From: Streptomyces cellulosae
Lineage (GTDB): Bacteria > Actinomycetota > Actinomycetes > Streptomycetales > Streptomycetaceae
DNA: 58,823 bases
Direction: 5' to 3'
Assembly: GCA_014655195.1 (NCBI GenBank)
Contig: BNBH01000037.1
Span: 1 to 58,823 of the forward strand
Both the position numbers and the translations under genes were made by a program. Below are positions 1-7,609 of the stretch, one piece after another; within the stretch, counting starts at the first letter, position 1; each line of letters opens with the position of its first letter. Below the pieces are notes generated by a model. It saw only the letters and a program-made list of their open reading frames with translations. It was not told where the DNA came from and made no database searches.

Positions 1-283
1 CGCGGCCGTCGGCGCCTCGCGTGCCGCCGTCGACGCCGGCTGGTACCCGCACACCAACCAGGTCGGCCAGACCGGCAAGTCGGTGTCGCCGCAGCTGTAC
101 ATCGCCAACGGCATCTCCGGCGCGATCCAGCACCGCGCCGGCATGCAGACCTCGAAGACCATCGTGGCCGTCAACAAGGACGCCGAGGCCCCGATCTTCG
201 AGCTGGTCGACTTCGGCGTCGTCGGCGACCTGTTCGACGTCGTCCCGCAGCTGACCGAGGAGGTCAAGGCCCGCAAGGGCTGA
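1..283 (+). CDS. etfA: Electron transfer flavoprotein alpha subunit, C-terminal fragment
   Basis: Partial gene: the 5' end lies outside the window and reading starts at base 2. About 93 residues are visible. The segment with GWYPHTNQVGQTGKSVSP, LYIANGISGAIQH and VAVNKDAEAPIFELVDFGVVGD is the FAD-binding C-terminal domain of EtfA, with the conserved QTGK and SGAIQH stretches. EtfAB passes electrons from acyl-CoA and related dehydrogenases to the quinone pool through ETF-quinone oxidoreductase. EtfB would normally sit just upstream, off the window. The frame ends normally at a TGA and is followed at once by a strong hairpin terminator. Identity is very secure; the full length cannot be judged. 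Confidence 0.95.
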   Translation, partial: AAVGASRAAVDAGWYPHTNQVGQTGKSVSPQLYIANGISGAIQHRAGMQTSKTIVAVNKDAEAPIFELVDFGVVGDLFDVVPQLTEEVKARKG

Positions 284-301
284 TCACCTTCCAAAACCGT
301 C

Positions 302-338
302 CGAGGCCCCCGCGACCGCACCGGTCGCGGGGGCCTCG
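302..338 (+). terminator. Intrinsic terminator after etfA
   Basis: A perfect 17-bp inverted repeat (302-318 against 322-338) with a 3-nt loop begins 18 bases after the etfA stop codon. No long T-run follows, as is common in Streptomyces. It should separate the etf operon from the next gene. Confidence 0.85.
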
Positions 339-420
339 TCGTGTCCCGCCGGGCGCGGTGGCGGCGCGGGCCGGCCCGTAGGACGGTGTTGACCGGCACG
401 GAGACCGGCGGATACCGTCC

Positions 421-437
421 TTCAACGAATTGTTGAA
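421..437. promoter_or_regulatory. Candidate operator upstream of the aldolase gene
   Basis: TTCAACGAATTGTTGAA is an exact inverted repeat (6-bp arms, 5-bp spacer) in an AT-richer patch 58 bp before the aldolase start codon. Position and symmetry suit a dimeric repressor site. I cannot assign the regulator; none is adjacent. Confidence 0.5.
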
Positions 438-494
438 TCCATATCGCGGAAACGCGACGACGGGTTCGGGGTCGCGGACGTCTGGGAGGGTGGC

Positions 495-1808
495 ATGGGC
501 CAGGACCGGCAGGAGCGGGTGTCGACGAGTCTCGCGGACGCCGTCGCCGAGGAGATCGGCGCCTCCCTCGCACCGGTCGACGCCGCACTGGAACGCCTCT
601 ACCCCGGCGACCCCGGCACCCGCCGGCCCGTGCACACGGTCTACGTGCCCGGCGACGAGTACACCGCGGACACCGTGCGCGCGTGGGGCGACCAGGCCCT
701 CGCGGCGCTCGACGAACACGCCCCCGGCGCCGCGTCGTTCGGCGCGGTCCTCGGTATCGACAGGGCTCTCGCCGAGGACGTGTACGCCCGGGTGCGCGCC
801 AAGCTGCAGCGCGAACCGATCGAGGACCTGCGCGTCGACTTCGAGGACGGCTACGGCCACCGCTCCGACGCCGAGGAGGACGAGACCGCCGCCCGCGCCG
901 CCCGCCTGGTCGCCGAGGCCACCGCGCACGGCACGCCGGCCACCGCGGCTCCCTGGACCGGCATCCGCATGAAGTGCATGGAGGCCGCCGTCCGCGACCG
1001 CGGCATCCGCACCCTCGACATCTTCCTCACCGGCCTGATGCGGGCCGGCGGACTGCCCGGCGGACTCGTCCTCACCCTCCCCAAGGTCACCTACGCCGAG
1101 CAGGTCGCCGCCATGACCCGGCTGCTCGACGCCTTCGAGAAGACCTGGGGCCTCGCGCCCGGCCGCATCGGCTTCGAGATCCAGATCGAGACCAGCCAGT
1201 CCATCCTGGCCGCCGACGGCACCGCCACCGTCGCCCGCATGATCCAGGCCGCCGACGGCCGCGCCACCGGACTGCACTACGGCACCTTCGACTACAGCGC
1301 CTGCCTCGGCGTCTCGGCCGCCTGCCAGTCCTCCGACCACCCCGCCGCCGACCACGCCAAGGCCGTCATGCAGGTCGCCGCCGCCGGCACCGGGGTCCGC
1401 GTCTCGGACGGCTCCACGAACGTCCTGCCGGTCGGTACGACCGAGAAGGTCCACGACGCCTGGCGCCTCCACTACGGCCTGACCCGGCGCGCCCTCGCCC
1501 GCGCCTACTACCAGGGCTGGGACATGCACCCCGGCCACCTCCCCACCCGCTACGCGGCCGTCTTCGCCTTCTACCGCGAGGGCTTCGCGACGGCCGCCGC
1601 CCGTCTCCGGCGGTACGCCGAGCGGGCCGGCGGGGACGTGATGGACGAGCCGGCCACGGCGAAGGCCCTCGCCGGGTATCTGCTGCGCGGACTGGACTGC
1701 GGGGCGCTGGACGAGGCGGAGGTGACGCGGGAGAGCGGCCTGGACCGCGCGGGGCTGGAGTCGTACGCCTCGCCCCGGCGCGGAGGCCTGACGGTCTCGG
1801 CGCAGTGA
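495..1808 (+). CDS. HpcH/HpaI-citrate lyase-like aldolase (DUF6986 type)
   Basis: Protein of 437 aa. The segment LRVDFEDGYGHR near residue 115, then TGIRMKCME, LTLPKVTY and GFEIQIETSQSI, follows the TIM-barrel layout of the HpcH/HpaI aldolase-citrate lyase beta family, where the acidic residues in FEDGYG and IQIET bind the metal and substrate. Length and the C-terminal extension match the actinobacterial set I recall as DUF6986. It probably cleaves or condenses an acyl-CoA or 2-oxo acid, but the substrate is unknown. The ATG is chosen because GGGAGGG lies 4 nt upstream. It stands alone between the etfA terminator and the DUF2975 gene, with a 17-bp palindrome in its promoter region. Confidence 0.75.
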   Translation: MGQDRQERVSTSLADAVAEEIGASLAPVDAALERLYPGDPGTRRPVHTVYVPGDEYTADTVRAWGDQALAALDEHAPGAASFGAVLGIDRALAEDVYARVRAKLQREPIEDLRVDFEDGYGHRSDAEEDETAARAARLVAEATAHGTPATAAPWTGIRMKCMEAAVRDRGIRTLDIFLTGLMRAGGLPGGLVLTLPKVTYAEQVAAMTRLLDAFEKTWGLAPGRIGFEIQIETSQSILAADGTATVARMIQAADGRATGLHYGTFDYSACLGVSAACQSSDHPAADHAKAVMQVAAAGTGVRVSDGSTNVLPVGTTEKVHDAWRLHYGLTRRALARAYYQGWDMHPGHLPTRYAAVFAFYREGFATAAARLRRYAERAGGDVMDEPATAKALAGYLLRGLDCGALDEAEVTRESGLDRAGLESYASPRRGGLTVSAQ

Positions 1809-1835
1809 GCGGCCGGCCGCCCGGAATTGCGACGC

Positions 1836-1852
1836 CTATCGAAAATCGATAG
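1836..1852. promoter_or_regulatory. 17-bp palindrome upstream of the DUF2975-XRE pair
   Basis: CTATCGAAAATCGATAG is an exact inverted repeat (7-bp arms, 3-bp spacer) 33 bp upstream of the DUF2975 start codon. It is strongly AT-rich against its surroundings and sits where a promoter would. The XRE regulator encoded at the end of this operon is an obvious but untested candidate ligand. Confidence 0.65.
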
Positions 1853-1884
1853 ATTCCCATCGTGCTTCGAGTGGAGGAGGGGCG

Positions 1885-2382
1885 ATGGGACACGTGACCG
1901 TGCTCGCGCTGCGCGCGGTGATCGCGGCGCTGCTGGCGGGCTCCCTGGCGGTGCAGACGGTGATGGTGCCGCTGCTGGCGAGCGACCTGGACGGGCTGGA
2001 CGAGCAGTACGCGTACGTGCGGACCCCGCTCCTGGCCGTCGTGGTGCTCATCGTGCTGGCCGCCCAGACCGTGCTGATCTGCGTCTGGCGGCTGGTGACC
2101 ATGGCCCGGCGCGGCACGGTCTTCTCCTACGCCGCCTTCCGCTACGTCCACATCGTGATCGGCGCGTTCGTCGCCGCGGCCCTGCTGGTCTTCACGCTGG
2201 GCGCGCTGCTGGCGCCGGGGGAGGCCGTCGCGCCCGGCGTGGTGCTGCTGGTCGGCGGGGTCGGCCTGGCGATCGTGGGCATCGCGCTCGTCGTCCTCGT
2301 CCTGCGGATGCTGCTGGCCCAGGCCGTGGCACGGGAGATGGAGGCGTCGCGGATGCGGGCCGAACTGGCCGAGGTGATCTGA
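1885..2382 (+). CDS. DUF2975 family membrane protein
   Basis: 165 aa with four predicted hydrophobic helices at about 5-30, 48-70, 90-112 and 118-142, followed by a charged cytoplasmic tail. The layout and the partner gene fit the DUF2975 family, whose members are regularly paired with a small YozG-like XRE regulator. Biochemical function is unknown; it may sense membrane state for the regulator. GGAGGAGG lies a few bases upstream of the ATG. Its TGA stop overlaps the ATG of the XRE gene by one base, so the two are translationally coupled. A 17-bp palindrome precedes the operon. Confidence 0.8.
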   Translation: MGHVTVLALRAVIAALLAGSLAVQTVMVPLLASDLDGLDEQYAYVRTPLLAVVVLIVLAAQTVLICVWRLVTMARRGTVFSYAAFRYVHIVIGAFVAAALLVFTLGALLAPGEAVAPGVVLLVGGVGLAIVGIALVVLVLRMLLAQAVAREMEASRMRAELAEVI

Positions 2383-2621
2383 TGCCGATCGCCGTCGACA
2401 TCGACGTGATGCTCGCCCGGCGCAAGATGTCCGTGGGTGAACTCGCCGAACGCGTCGGCATCACCCCGGCGAACCTGGCCGTCCTGAAGAACGGTCGGGC
2501 GAAGGCGGTCCGGTTCACGACGCTGGCGGCGCTGTGCGAGGTGCTGGAGTGCCAGCCGGGCGACCTGCTCCGCTACGAGCCCGACCACGCGTCGGCGGAA
2601 CCGGCGGCGAACTCGGCGTAG
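2382..2621 (+). CDS. Small XRE-family (YozG-like) transcriptional regulator
   Basis: 79 aa, almost all of it one helix-turn-helix domain: MSVGELAERVGITPANLAVLKNG is the HTH and the ALCEVLECQPGDLLRY segment is the Cro/C1 helix pair typical of the HTH_26/YozG group. No ligand domain is present. The start overlaps the DUF2975 stop codon (TGATG), so expression follows that gene. Partners of this kind often regulate their own operon; the palindrome at 1836-1852 is the likely site, which is my inference. Confidence 0.85.
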   Translation: MPIAVDIDVMLARRKMSVGELAERVGITPANLAVLKNGRAKAVRFTTLAALCEVLECQPGDLLRYEPDHASAEPAANSA

Positions 2622-2623
2622 CG

Positions 2624-3409
2624 CTATGCAGCGGGCGGGGCGCCCCTCGGGTCGGCCTCGGTCGTGGTCACGTACCGCTCCAGCCCCCCGGCCGTCACCA
2701 GTCCCTCCTCCTTGAACAACCGTGTCCCCTTCTCGCAGAGTTCGCGGTCCGCGCGGGCCCGGGCGGAGAAGGTTTCCGGTGTGGTGCCGAACAGGTCGCG
2801 CAGCCGGGGGAGGGTCGCCAGGAGGTTGGTCAGGAGGGGGCGTTGGCCCGGGTGGGTGCGTGGGCTGCCCGTGCCGTCGTGGAGGACGCCGCGGCGGTTG
2901 ACGTAGGCGTACGCGCCGGGGAGCGTGCCGCCGTCGGGGAGTTCGATGCGGACGTCCGGCGCGGGGAGCCACGCGCGGCGGAAGTTGCCGTGCGGCAGCG
3001 GCACGCCCTCGCTCGCGTCGATCACCGTGAGCTGCCGGGCGTCCAGCCAGAGCACGAACAGCTCGCTCACCCGTCCCGGTGTCGCCACGGGGGAGTTGGA
3101 GACGTAGCCCATGAGGCTCACGTGCGCCGAGACGCCGATGCCGACGCCCGTCACACGGGCCCGCACCATGGGCAGCGGGGAGGTGATCCCCGAGTCGGCC
3201 AGCTTGTGGCGCAGTTGCGCGGGGCAGGCGTTGGAGCCGATCGAGATCACCGGCACCCGGTCCTCGAACGCCCACCGGTCCAGCGGCAGCAGCCTGTCCC
3301 CGTCGAGCAGCCCGGACTCGCGCGGCCAGGCCCCCGGATACTCCAGCGGATGCTCGCGCGGCACCACGTCCAGCCCCAGCGCCGCCAGCGTACGGTCCTC
3401 CATCGGCAC
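2624..3409 (-). CDS. Conserved hypothetical protein (gamma-glutamylcyclotransferase-like N-terminal motif)
   Basis: 261 aa, soluble, no signal peptide. The segment VPVISIGSNACPAQLRHKL near residue 55 resembles the [YF]GSN-x-x-x-x-x-L phosphate or glutamyl binding loop of the GGCT/AIG2 fold, but the catalytic glutamate cannot be placed with confidence. The function is not recognised. A GTG at 3409 or an ATG at 3403 could be the start. The start is only 9 bp after the stop of the LacI gene on the same strand, so it is probably cotranscribed with that repressor. Its end faces the XRE gene with two bases between stop codons. Confidence 0.6.
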   Translation of the reverse strand: MPMEDRTLAALGLDVVPREHPLEYPGAWPRESGLLDGDRLLPLDRWAFEDRVPVISIGSNACPAQLRHKLADSGITSPLPMVRARVTGVGIGVSAHVSLMGYVSNSPVATPGRVSELFVLWLDARQLTVIDASEGVPLPHGNFRRAWLPAPDVRIELPDGGTLPGAYAYVNRRGVLHDGTGSPRTHPGQRPLLTNLLATLPRLRDLFGTTPETFSARARADRELCEKGTRLFKEEGLVTAGGLERYVTTTEADPRGAPPAA

Positions 3410-3418
3410 CGAATCCGC

Positions 3419-4495
3419 TCAGTCCGCCGGGGGCAGCTCGCCCGAACCGCGGGTGATCAGGCGGGTCGGCAGTTCGATGCGCTCCGGGGCGATCAGCGTG
3501 CCGTCGAGCTGGCGGAACAGCCGTTCCGCGGCGGTCCGGCCGAGGGCGGCGGCGTCCTGCGCGACGACCGTGACGCCGGGCTGCAGCAGATCGGCCAGCT
3601 CGATGTCGTCGAAACCGACGAGGGCGACGGGGCGGGCGTGCTCGGCGAGCACCCGGATCACCGTGACGGTCACGCGGTTGTTGCCGGTGAAGATGGCAGT
3701 GACCGGCTCGGGCCCGGAGAGCATCTCCCGCGCTGCCCGGCGCACCCGCTCGGGGTCCGTGACGCCCAGGGACATCCACGCGTCGGCCACCGGTATCCCG
3801 GCGTCCTCCATGGCGGTGCGGTAGCCGCGCAGCCGCTCGGCCGCCGTGTGGATGCGGGGCATGTCGCCGATGAAGCCGATCCTGCGGTGCCCGTGCGCGA
3901 TCAGATGGCGCACGCCGTCACACGCGCCCCCGAAGTTGTCGGACACCACCACGTCCGCGTCGATGTGCCCGGCAGGACGGTCCACGAACACCGTGGCGAC
4001 CCCGGCCTTGATCTCCGGCTCCAGATAACGGTGGTCGTCACCGGCCGGGATCACCACCAGGCCGTCCACCCGGCGGGCGCACAGCGCCAGCACCAGCTCC
4101 TGCTCACGGTCGGCGTCCTCGGCGCTCGACCCGTTGATCAGCAGCGCGCCGTGGGCGCGGGCCACCTCCTCGACGGCCCGGCTCAGCGGGCCGTAGAACG
4201 GGTCCGCGAGGTCCTCCAGGACCAGGCCGATGCTGGCGGTACGGCCCTTGCGCAGCACCCGCGCGCTGTCGTTGCGGCGGAAGCCGAGCGCCTCGATCGC
4301 CTCCTGCACGCGCCGCTCGGTCTCCGGTGTCACGCCCGGCTCGCCGTTCACCACACGGGAAACCGTCTTCAGGCCCACCCCGGCGCGGGCGGCCACGTCC
4401 TTCATCGTCGGACGGTTGCCGTATCGGGTCCCTGGGAAGCGGTCGGTGCGGCGGGTCGTCTCCGGCACGATGCGGTGTCCTGTCCTGTCGGCCAT
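3419..4495 (-). CDS. LacI family transcriptional regulator
   Basis: About 358 aa from this start. The N-terminal HTH reads MKDVAARAGVGLKTVSRVVNG, the classic LacI DNA-binding helix with hinge helix following (ALGFRRNDSARVLRKG). The periplasmic-binding-like effector domain follows, with IGLVLEDLADPFYGPL and the C-terminal VALVGFDDIELADLLQPGVT core. The start is uncertain: in-frame alternatives exist at 4543, 4513, 4468 (GTG) and 4405, none with a convincing ribosome site. It is divergent from a ROK kinase, and a perfect 12-bp palindrome lies between them, so it probably represses itself and the kinase in response to a sugar. The sugar is unknown. Confidence 0.92.
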   Translation of the reverse strand: MADRTGHRIVPETTRRTDRFPGTRYGNRPTMKDVAARAGVGLKTVSRVVNGEPGVTPETERRVQEAIEALGFRRNDSARVLRKGRTASIGLVLEDLADPFYGPLSRAVEEVARAHGALLINGSSAEDADREQELVLALCARRVDGLVVIPAGDDHRYLEPEIKAGVATVFVDRPAGHIDADVVVSDNFGGACDGVRHLIAHGHRRIGFIGDMPRIHTAAERLRGYRTAMEDAGIPVADAWMSLGVTDPERVRRAAREMLSGPEPVTAIFTGNNRVTVTVIRVLAEHARPVALVGFDDIELADLLQPGVTVVAQDAAALGRTAAERLFRQLDGTLIAPERIELPTRLITRGSGELPPAD

Positions 4496-4551
4496 GGGGA
4501 TGCGTGAGTCCATGGGCTTGTATGAGGATGTGGCGTCGAGCATAGAGCCTG

Positions 4552-4563
4552 GACAACGTTGTC
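4552..4563. promoter_or_regulatory. LacI-type operator between the LacI and ROK kinase genes
   Basis: GACAACGTTGTC is a perfect 12-bp palindrome with the central CG step typical of LacI-family operators. It lies in the divergent region, close to the LacI start and 157 bp before the kinase start. Autoregulation and kinase control are inferred. Confidence 0.7.
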
Positions 4564-4720
4564 AGCGTCGGGAGACACTGTCCGACGCACACTCCGGCCC
4601 GCACCTGACCGCTCGACCGGGCCGTTGCGCGCGTTCCATGTGCTGCCTCGCGGTCGCGTATGGCCGTTCCCAGCGTGTTCTCTGATGGTTTCCGAAGGTT
4701 GACGGGGAGATCCGACTCTG

Positions 4721-5674
4721 ATGCACACCGACCTCGTGGCTGCGCTCGACATCGGCGGCACCAAGATCGCCGGCGCGCTGGTGGACCGTGAGGGCCGGAT
4801 CCTGGCCCGCGCCCAGCGCCCGACCCCCGCGCGGGAGGACGGCGACACCGTCATGGCGGCCGTCGGGGCGGTGATCGGCGAGCTCGCCGCGTCCCCCCTC
4901 TGGGAACGCGCGGGCGCGGTCGGCATAGGCAGTGCGGGACCCGTCGACGCCTCCGCGGGCACGGTGAGCCCGGTGAACGTGCCCGGGTGGCGCGACTATC
5001 CGCTGGTCGCCAAGGTGAGGGACGCGGCCGGCGGTCTGCCCGTCGAGCTGATCGGCGACGGGGTCGCCATCACGGCCGCCGAACACTGGCAGGGAGCGGC
5101 CCGCGGCCACGACAACGCGCTGTGCATGGTCGTCTCCACGGGGGTCGGCGGCGGCCTGGTGCTCGGCGGGCGCCTGCACCCGGGGCCCACCGGCAACGCC
5201 GGGCACATCGGTCACATCAGCGTGGACCTCGACGGCGACCCGTGCCCGTGCGGGGCGCGCGGTTGCGTGGAGCGGATCGCGAGCGGTCCGAACATCGCGC
5301 GGCGCGCGCGGGACAACGGCTGGCGGCCCGGCCCGGACGGCGACACCTCCGCCGCCGCGGTCGCCGGCGCGGCCCGCGCCGGCGACCCGGTCGCCGTGGC
5401 CTCCTTCGAGCGGGCGGCCCGGGCCCTCGCCGCGGGCATCGCGGCCACGGCGACGCTCGTCGAGATCGACATCGCGGTGATCGGCGGAGGCGTGGGCAAG
5501 GCGGGCGAGGTGCTGTTCGCGCCGCTGCGGAAGGCGCTGACCGAGTACGCCACCCTGTCCTTCGTCCAGCGCCTCACGGTCGTCCCGGCCCAGACGGGCA
5601 CGGACGCGGGCCTCGTGGGCGCGGCAGCGGCGGCGCTGATGGGGCGGACGGACGTGGAGGTTGCGGGGGTGTGA
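4721..5674 (+). CDS. ROK family sugar kinase (glucokinase-like)
   Basis: 317 aa. The phosphate-1 loop ALDIGGTKIAGAL is at residues 8-20, the sugar-binding and catalytic region includes ELIGDGVAIT, and the ROK zinc motif GHIGHISVDLDGDPCPCG with CPCGARGC (C175, C177, C182) is intact. The ATP-binding phosphate-2 segment STGVGGGLVLGG is present. It should phosphorylate a hexose or amino sugar in the cytoplasm; the preferred sugar cannot be read from sequence. No helix-turn-helix is fused, so it is an enzyme rather than a ROK repressor. GGGGAG lies 11 nt upstream of the ATG. The divergent LacI gene is its likely regulator. Confidence 0.9.
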   Translation: MHTDLVAALDIGGTKIAGALVDREGRILARAQRPTPAREDGDTVMAAVGAVIGELAASPLWERAGAVGIGSAGPVDASAGTVSPVNVPGWRDYPLVAKVRDAAGGLPVELIGDGVAITAAEHWQGAARGHDNALCMVVSTGVGGGLVLGGRLHPGPTGNAGHIGHISVDLDGDPCPCGARGCVERIASGPNIARRARDNGWRPGPDGDTSAAAVAGAARAGDPVAVASFERAARALAAGIAATATLVEIDIAVIGGGVGKAGEVLFAPLRKALTEYATLSFVQRLTVVPAQTGTDAGLVGAAAAALMGRTDVEVAGV

Positions 5675-5708
5675 GGGCCGCGGCCAGGCTCGGCCGCAGA
5701 CTGGCCCC

Positions 5709-5894
5709 GGACCGGGGCGCATCAGGGTTCGGCCGGTCGCACGTCCGGACGGGGCGGTCGTGGCGACGTGAGTGGTTCGGCCGGTATGGGGGCGTGACCC
5801 CGTCGGCTGCGCCCTGATGCGTCCGAGGCTTGCCGGTGAGGCCCCCTGGACGGGGCGCATGCGGGATCGGCCGGTCAGCGCGTCCGGACGGGGC
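5709..5894. repeat. Imperfect 47-bp direct repeat in an intergenic region
   Basis: This covers most of the 365-bp gap between the ROK kinase and the small secreted peptide; I see no gene in the gap. Bases 5709-5755 and 5848-5894 are two copies of one 47-bp element sharing GGGGCGCAT, TCGGCCGGTC and CGTCCGGACGGGGC. A 10-bp inverted arm (CGCATCAGGG at 5718-5727, CCCTGATGCG at about 5812-5821) links the first copy to the spacer. A related GGGGCGCATGC core recurs near base 57887. Confidence 0.6.
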
Positions 5895-6039
5895 ATCACG
5901 GCGATGCGTGAGCTTCTGCCGGGCCTCGGCGCTGCCCTGCACGGCTGCGCCGTCGCGCCTCCGAGCCCGCCGGAGACCCGACCCGGGACCCGGGAAAGCG
6001 GGCCGTGACCGAACGGCCCGTTCCGCAGTTGAGCCGGGC

Positions 6040-6237
6040 ATGAAGAAGCGCAGCATGCTCGCCATCGCCTCCCTCGCCACCGGTTTCGTCGTCGCGGCCG
6101 TCACCCCGTCGCACGCGCTCACCGACGCCCCCTCCCTCGGTGCGCTCGACGTCGAGGACACGCTCAGCTCCCTCGACCGCACGGTCGCGGAGAACAACAC
6201 GCTGGAGCTGGACGTCGACCGGGACGGCAAGGCCTGA
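6040..6237 (+). CDS. Small secreted peptide, unknown function
   Basis: 65 aa. MKKRSMLAIASLATGFVVAAV is a standard Sec signal (charged n-region, hydrophobic core), with likely cleavage after SHA near residue 26. The mature part of about 39 residues is acidic (DVEDTLSSLD, LELDVDRDGKA) and has no cysteine. It resembles the many short exported streptomycete peptides but I do not recognise a family. No clear ribosome site precedes the ATG; the next upstream in-frame start would add an unlikely basic stretch. A strong hairpin begins 18 bp after the stop. Confidence 0.6.
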   Translation: MKKRSMLAIASLATGFVVAAVTPSHALTDAPSLGALDVEDTLSSLDRTVAENNTLELDVDRDGKA

Positions 6238-6254
6238 CGGGCCCCCGCGGCGTC

Positions 6255-6301
6255 GACGGCGGCGCCGGCACCCCTCCACCAGGGGCGCCGGCGCCGCCGT
6301 C
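6255..6301 (+). terminator. Terminator after the small secreted peptide gene
   Basis: Arms 6255-6269 and 6287-6301 are perfect 15-bp complements, and an inner CCCCT/AGGGG pairing extends the stem towards a 5-nt loop (6276-6280). It lies between the peptide gene and the kinase-Nudix gene. Confidence 0.8.
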
Positions 6302-6380
6302 ACGTGTTCTCAACTTGATCTGGTTTCCGTGGCAGGGTGGAACGGGCAAGCCTCAGGGGGCCAACAGAAGAGGGGGAACC

Positions 6381-7421
6381 GTGATCGTCTGGATCAACGG
6401 GGCGTACGGGGCGGGGAAGACCTCCACCGCGCGCGAACTGATCGAGCTGATCCCGAACAGCACGCTCTTCGACCCCGAGGTCATCGGCGGAGCACTGGAC
6501 CGGCTGCTCCCGCCCAAGCACCTCGCCGAGGTCGGCGACTTCCAGGACCTCCCGATCTGGCGACGCCTCGTGATCGACACCGCGGCCGCGATGCTCGCCG
6601 AGCTCGGCGGGACCCTGGTGGTCCCCATGACCCTGCTGCGCCAGGAGTACCGGGACGAGATCTTCGGCGGTCTCGCCGCCCGGCGCATACCGGTTCGCCA
6701 TGTCCTCCTCGCTCCGGCCGAAACGATCCTGCGGGAGCGGATAGCCGGCCGGGAGGTCCCGGAGCACCTCCCCGACGGGGAGATACGCGTCCGGCAGTGG
6801 TCGTACGACCACATCGAGCCGTTCAAGGCGGCGCTCGCCGCCTGGCTCACCGCCGACGCCTACCCGATCGACAGCGGCTGCCTCACCCCGCGCGACACCG
6901 CCCGCCGCATCGCCGAGGCGGTCGGCAGCGGGGAGGTGCCCGCCTGCGACATCGTGCAGACGCCCGAGCCGACGGCGGAGACCGTCGCCGCGGGAGTGCT
7001 GCTCTTCGACGAGCAGGACAGGGTGCTGCTCGTCGACCCCACCTACAAGGCCGGCTGGGAGTTCCCCGGCGGGGTCGTCGAACGCGGAGAGGCGCCGGCG
7101 CGGGCCGGCATGCGGGAGGTCGCGGAGGAGACCGGCATACGGCTCCACGACGTGCCGGCGCTCCTCGTCGTCGACTGGGAGCCGCCCGCACCGCCCGCCT
7201 TCGGCGGCCTCCGGCTGCTCTTCGACGGCGGCCGCCTCGACTCCGAGGACGCCGGCCGCATGCTGCTGCCCGGCCCCGAACTCCGCGCCTGGCGCTTCGC
7301 CTCCGAGGCGGAGGCGGCCCACCTGCTGCCCCCGGTCCGCTACGAACGCCTGCGGCGCGCGCTGCGCGCCCGGGAGCGCGGGCGGGCGATGTACCTGGAG
7401 GGCGGAGTGCCGGTGGGGTGA
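6381..7421 (+). CDS. P-loop kinase-Nudix hydrolase fusion protein
   Basis: 346 aa with two domains. Residues 1 to about 185 form a P-loop kinase-like domain with Walker A NGAYGAGKTSTA (G7-T14), of the type seen in small-molecule kinases and zeta-like proteins. Residues about 205-346 form a Nudix domain with a complete Nudix box beginning at G231: GVVERGE, then REVAEETGI. Nudix enzymes cleave nucleoside diphosphates linked to another moiety, so the protein may phosphorylate one substrate and hydrolyse a related pyrophosphate. The GTG at 6381 is chosen because AGAGGGGGA precedes it; the longer in-frame reading from 6315 lacks such a site. No obvious operon partner. Confidence 0.85.
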   Translation: MIVWINGAYGAGKTSTARELIELIPNSTLFDPEVIGGALDRLLPPKHLAEVGDFQDLPIWRRLVIDTAAAMLAELGGTLVVPMTLLRQEYRDEIFGGLAARRIPVRHVLLAPAETILRERIAGREVPEHLPDGEIRVRQWSYDHIEPFKAALAAWLTADAYPIDSGCLTPRDTARRIAEAVGSGEVPACDIVQTPEPTAETVAAGVLLFDEQDRVLLVDPTYKAGWEFPGGVVERGEAPARAGMREVAEETGIRLHDVPALLVVDWEPPAPPAFGGLRLLFDGGRLDSEDAGRMLLPGPELRAWRFASEAEAAHLLPPVRYERLRRALRARERGRAMYLEGGVPVG

Positions 7422-7609
7422 GGTGCGCCCGCGGCTCGCGCGCCCCGGGGGCGTCACCGTGGCCGAGGCGCCTTGCGTCTGCTGCCCGAGGCGCGTTGCC
7501 CCGCGCAGCCGACGGCTCAGGCGGCGGCCTCGACGTCCACCCCCATGCCCGCAGGGCAAAGCCCCCGCCCGTCCGAGCCGGGGCTCCGCCCTCACCGGTG
7601 GGCGGACGA

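Noticed and set aside
3999..4045. A TTA-like triplet in the LacI gene (bases near 4025-4030) as a second bldA codon
   Set aside because: Read in the LacI frame the triplets are CGT-TAT, so TTA is out of frame. Similar out-of-frame cases near 27583, 27935, 49826 and 58153 were dismissed the same way.
6381..6935. P-loop domain as a zeta-type toxin of a toxin-antitoxin pair
   Set aside because: There is no antitoxin gene upstream and the domain is fused to a Nudix enzyme; a metabolic kinase is simpler.
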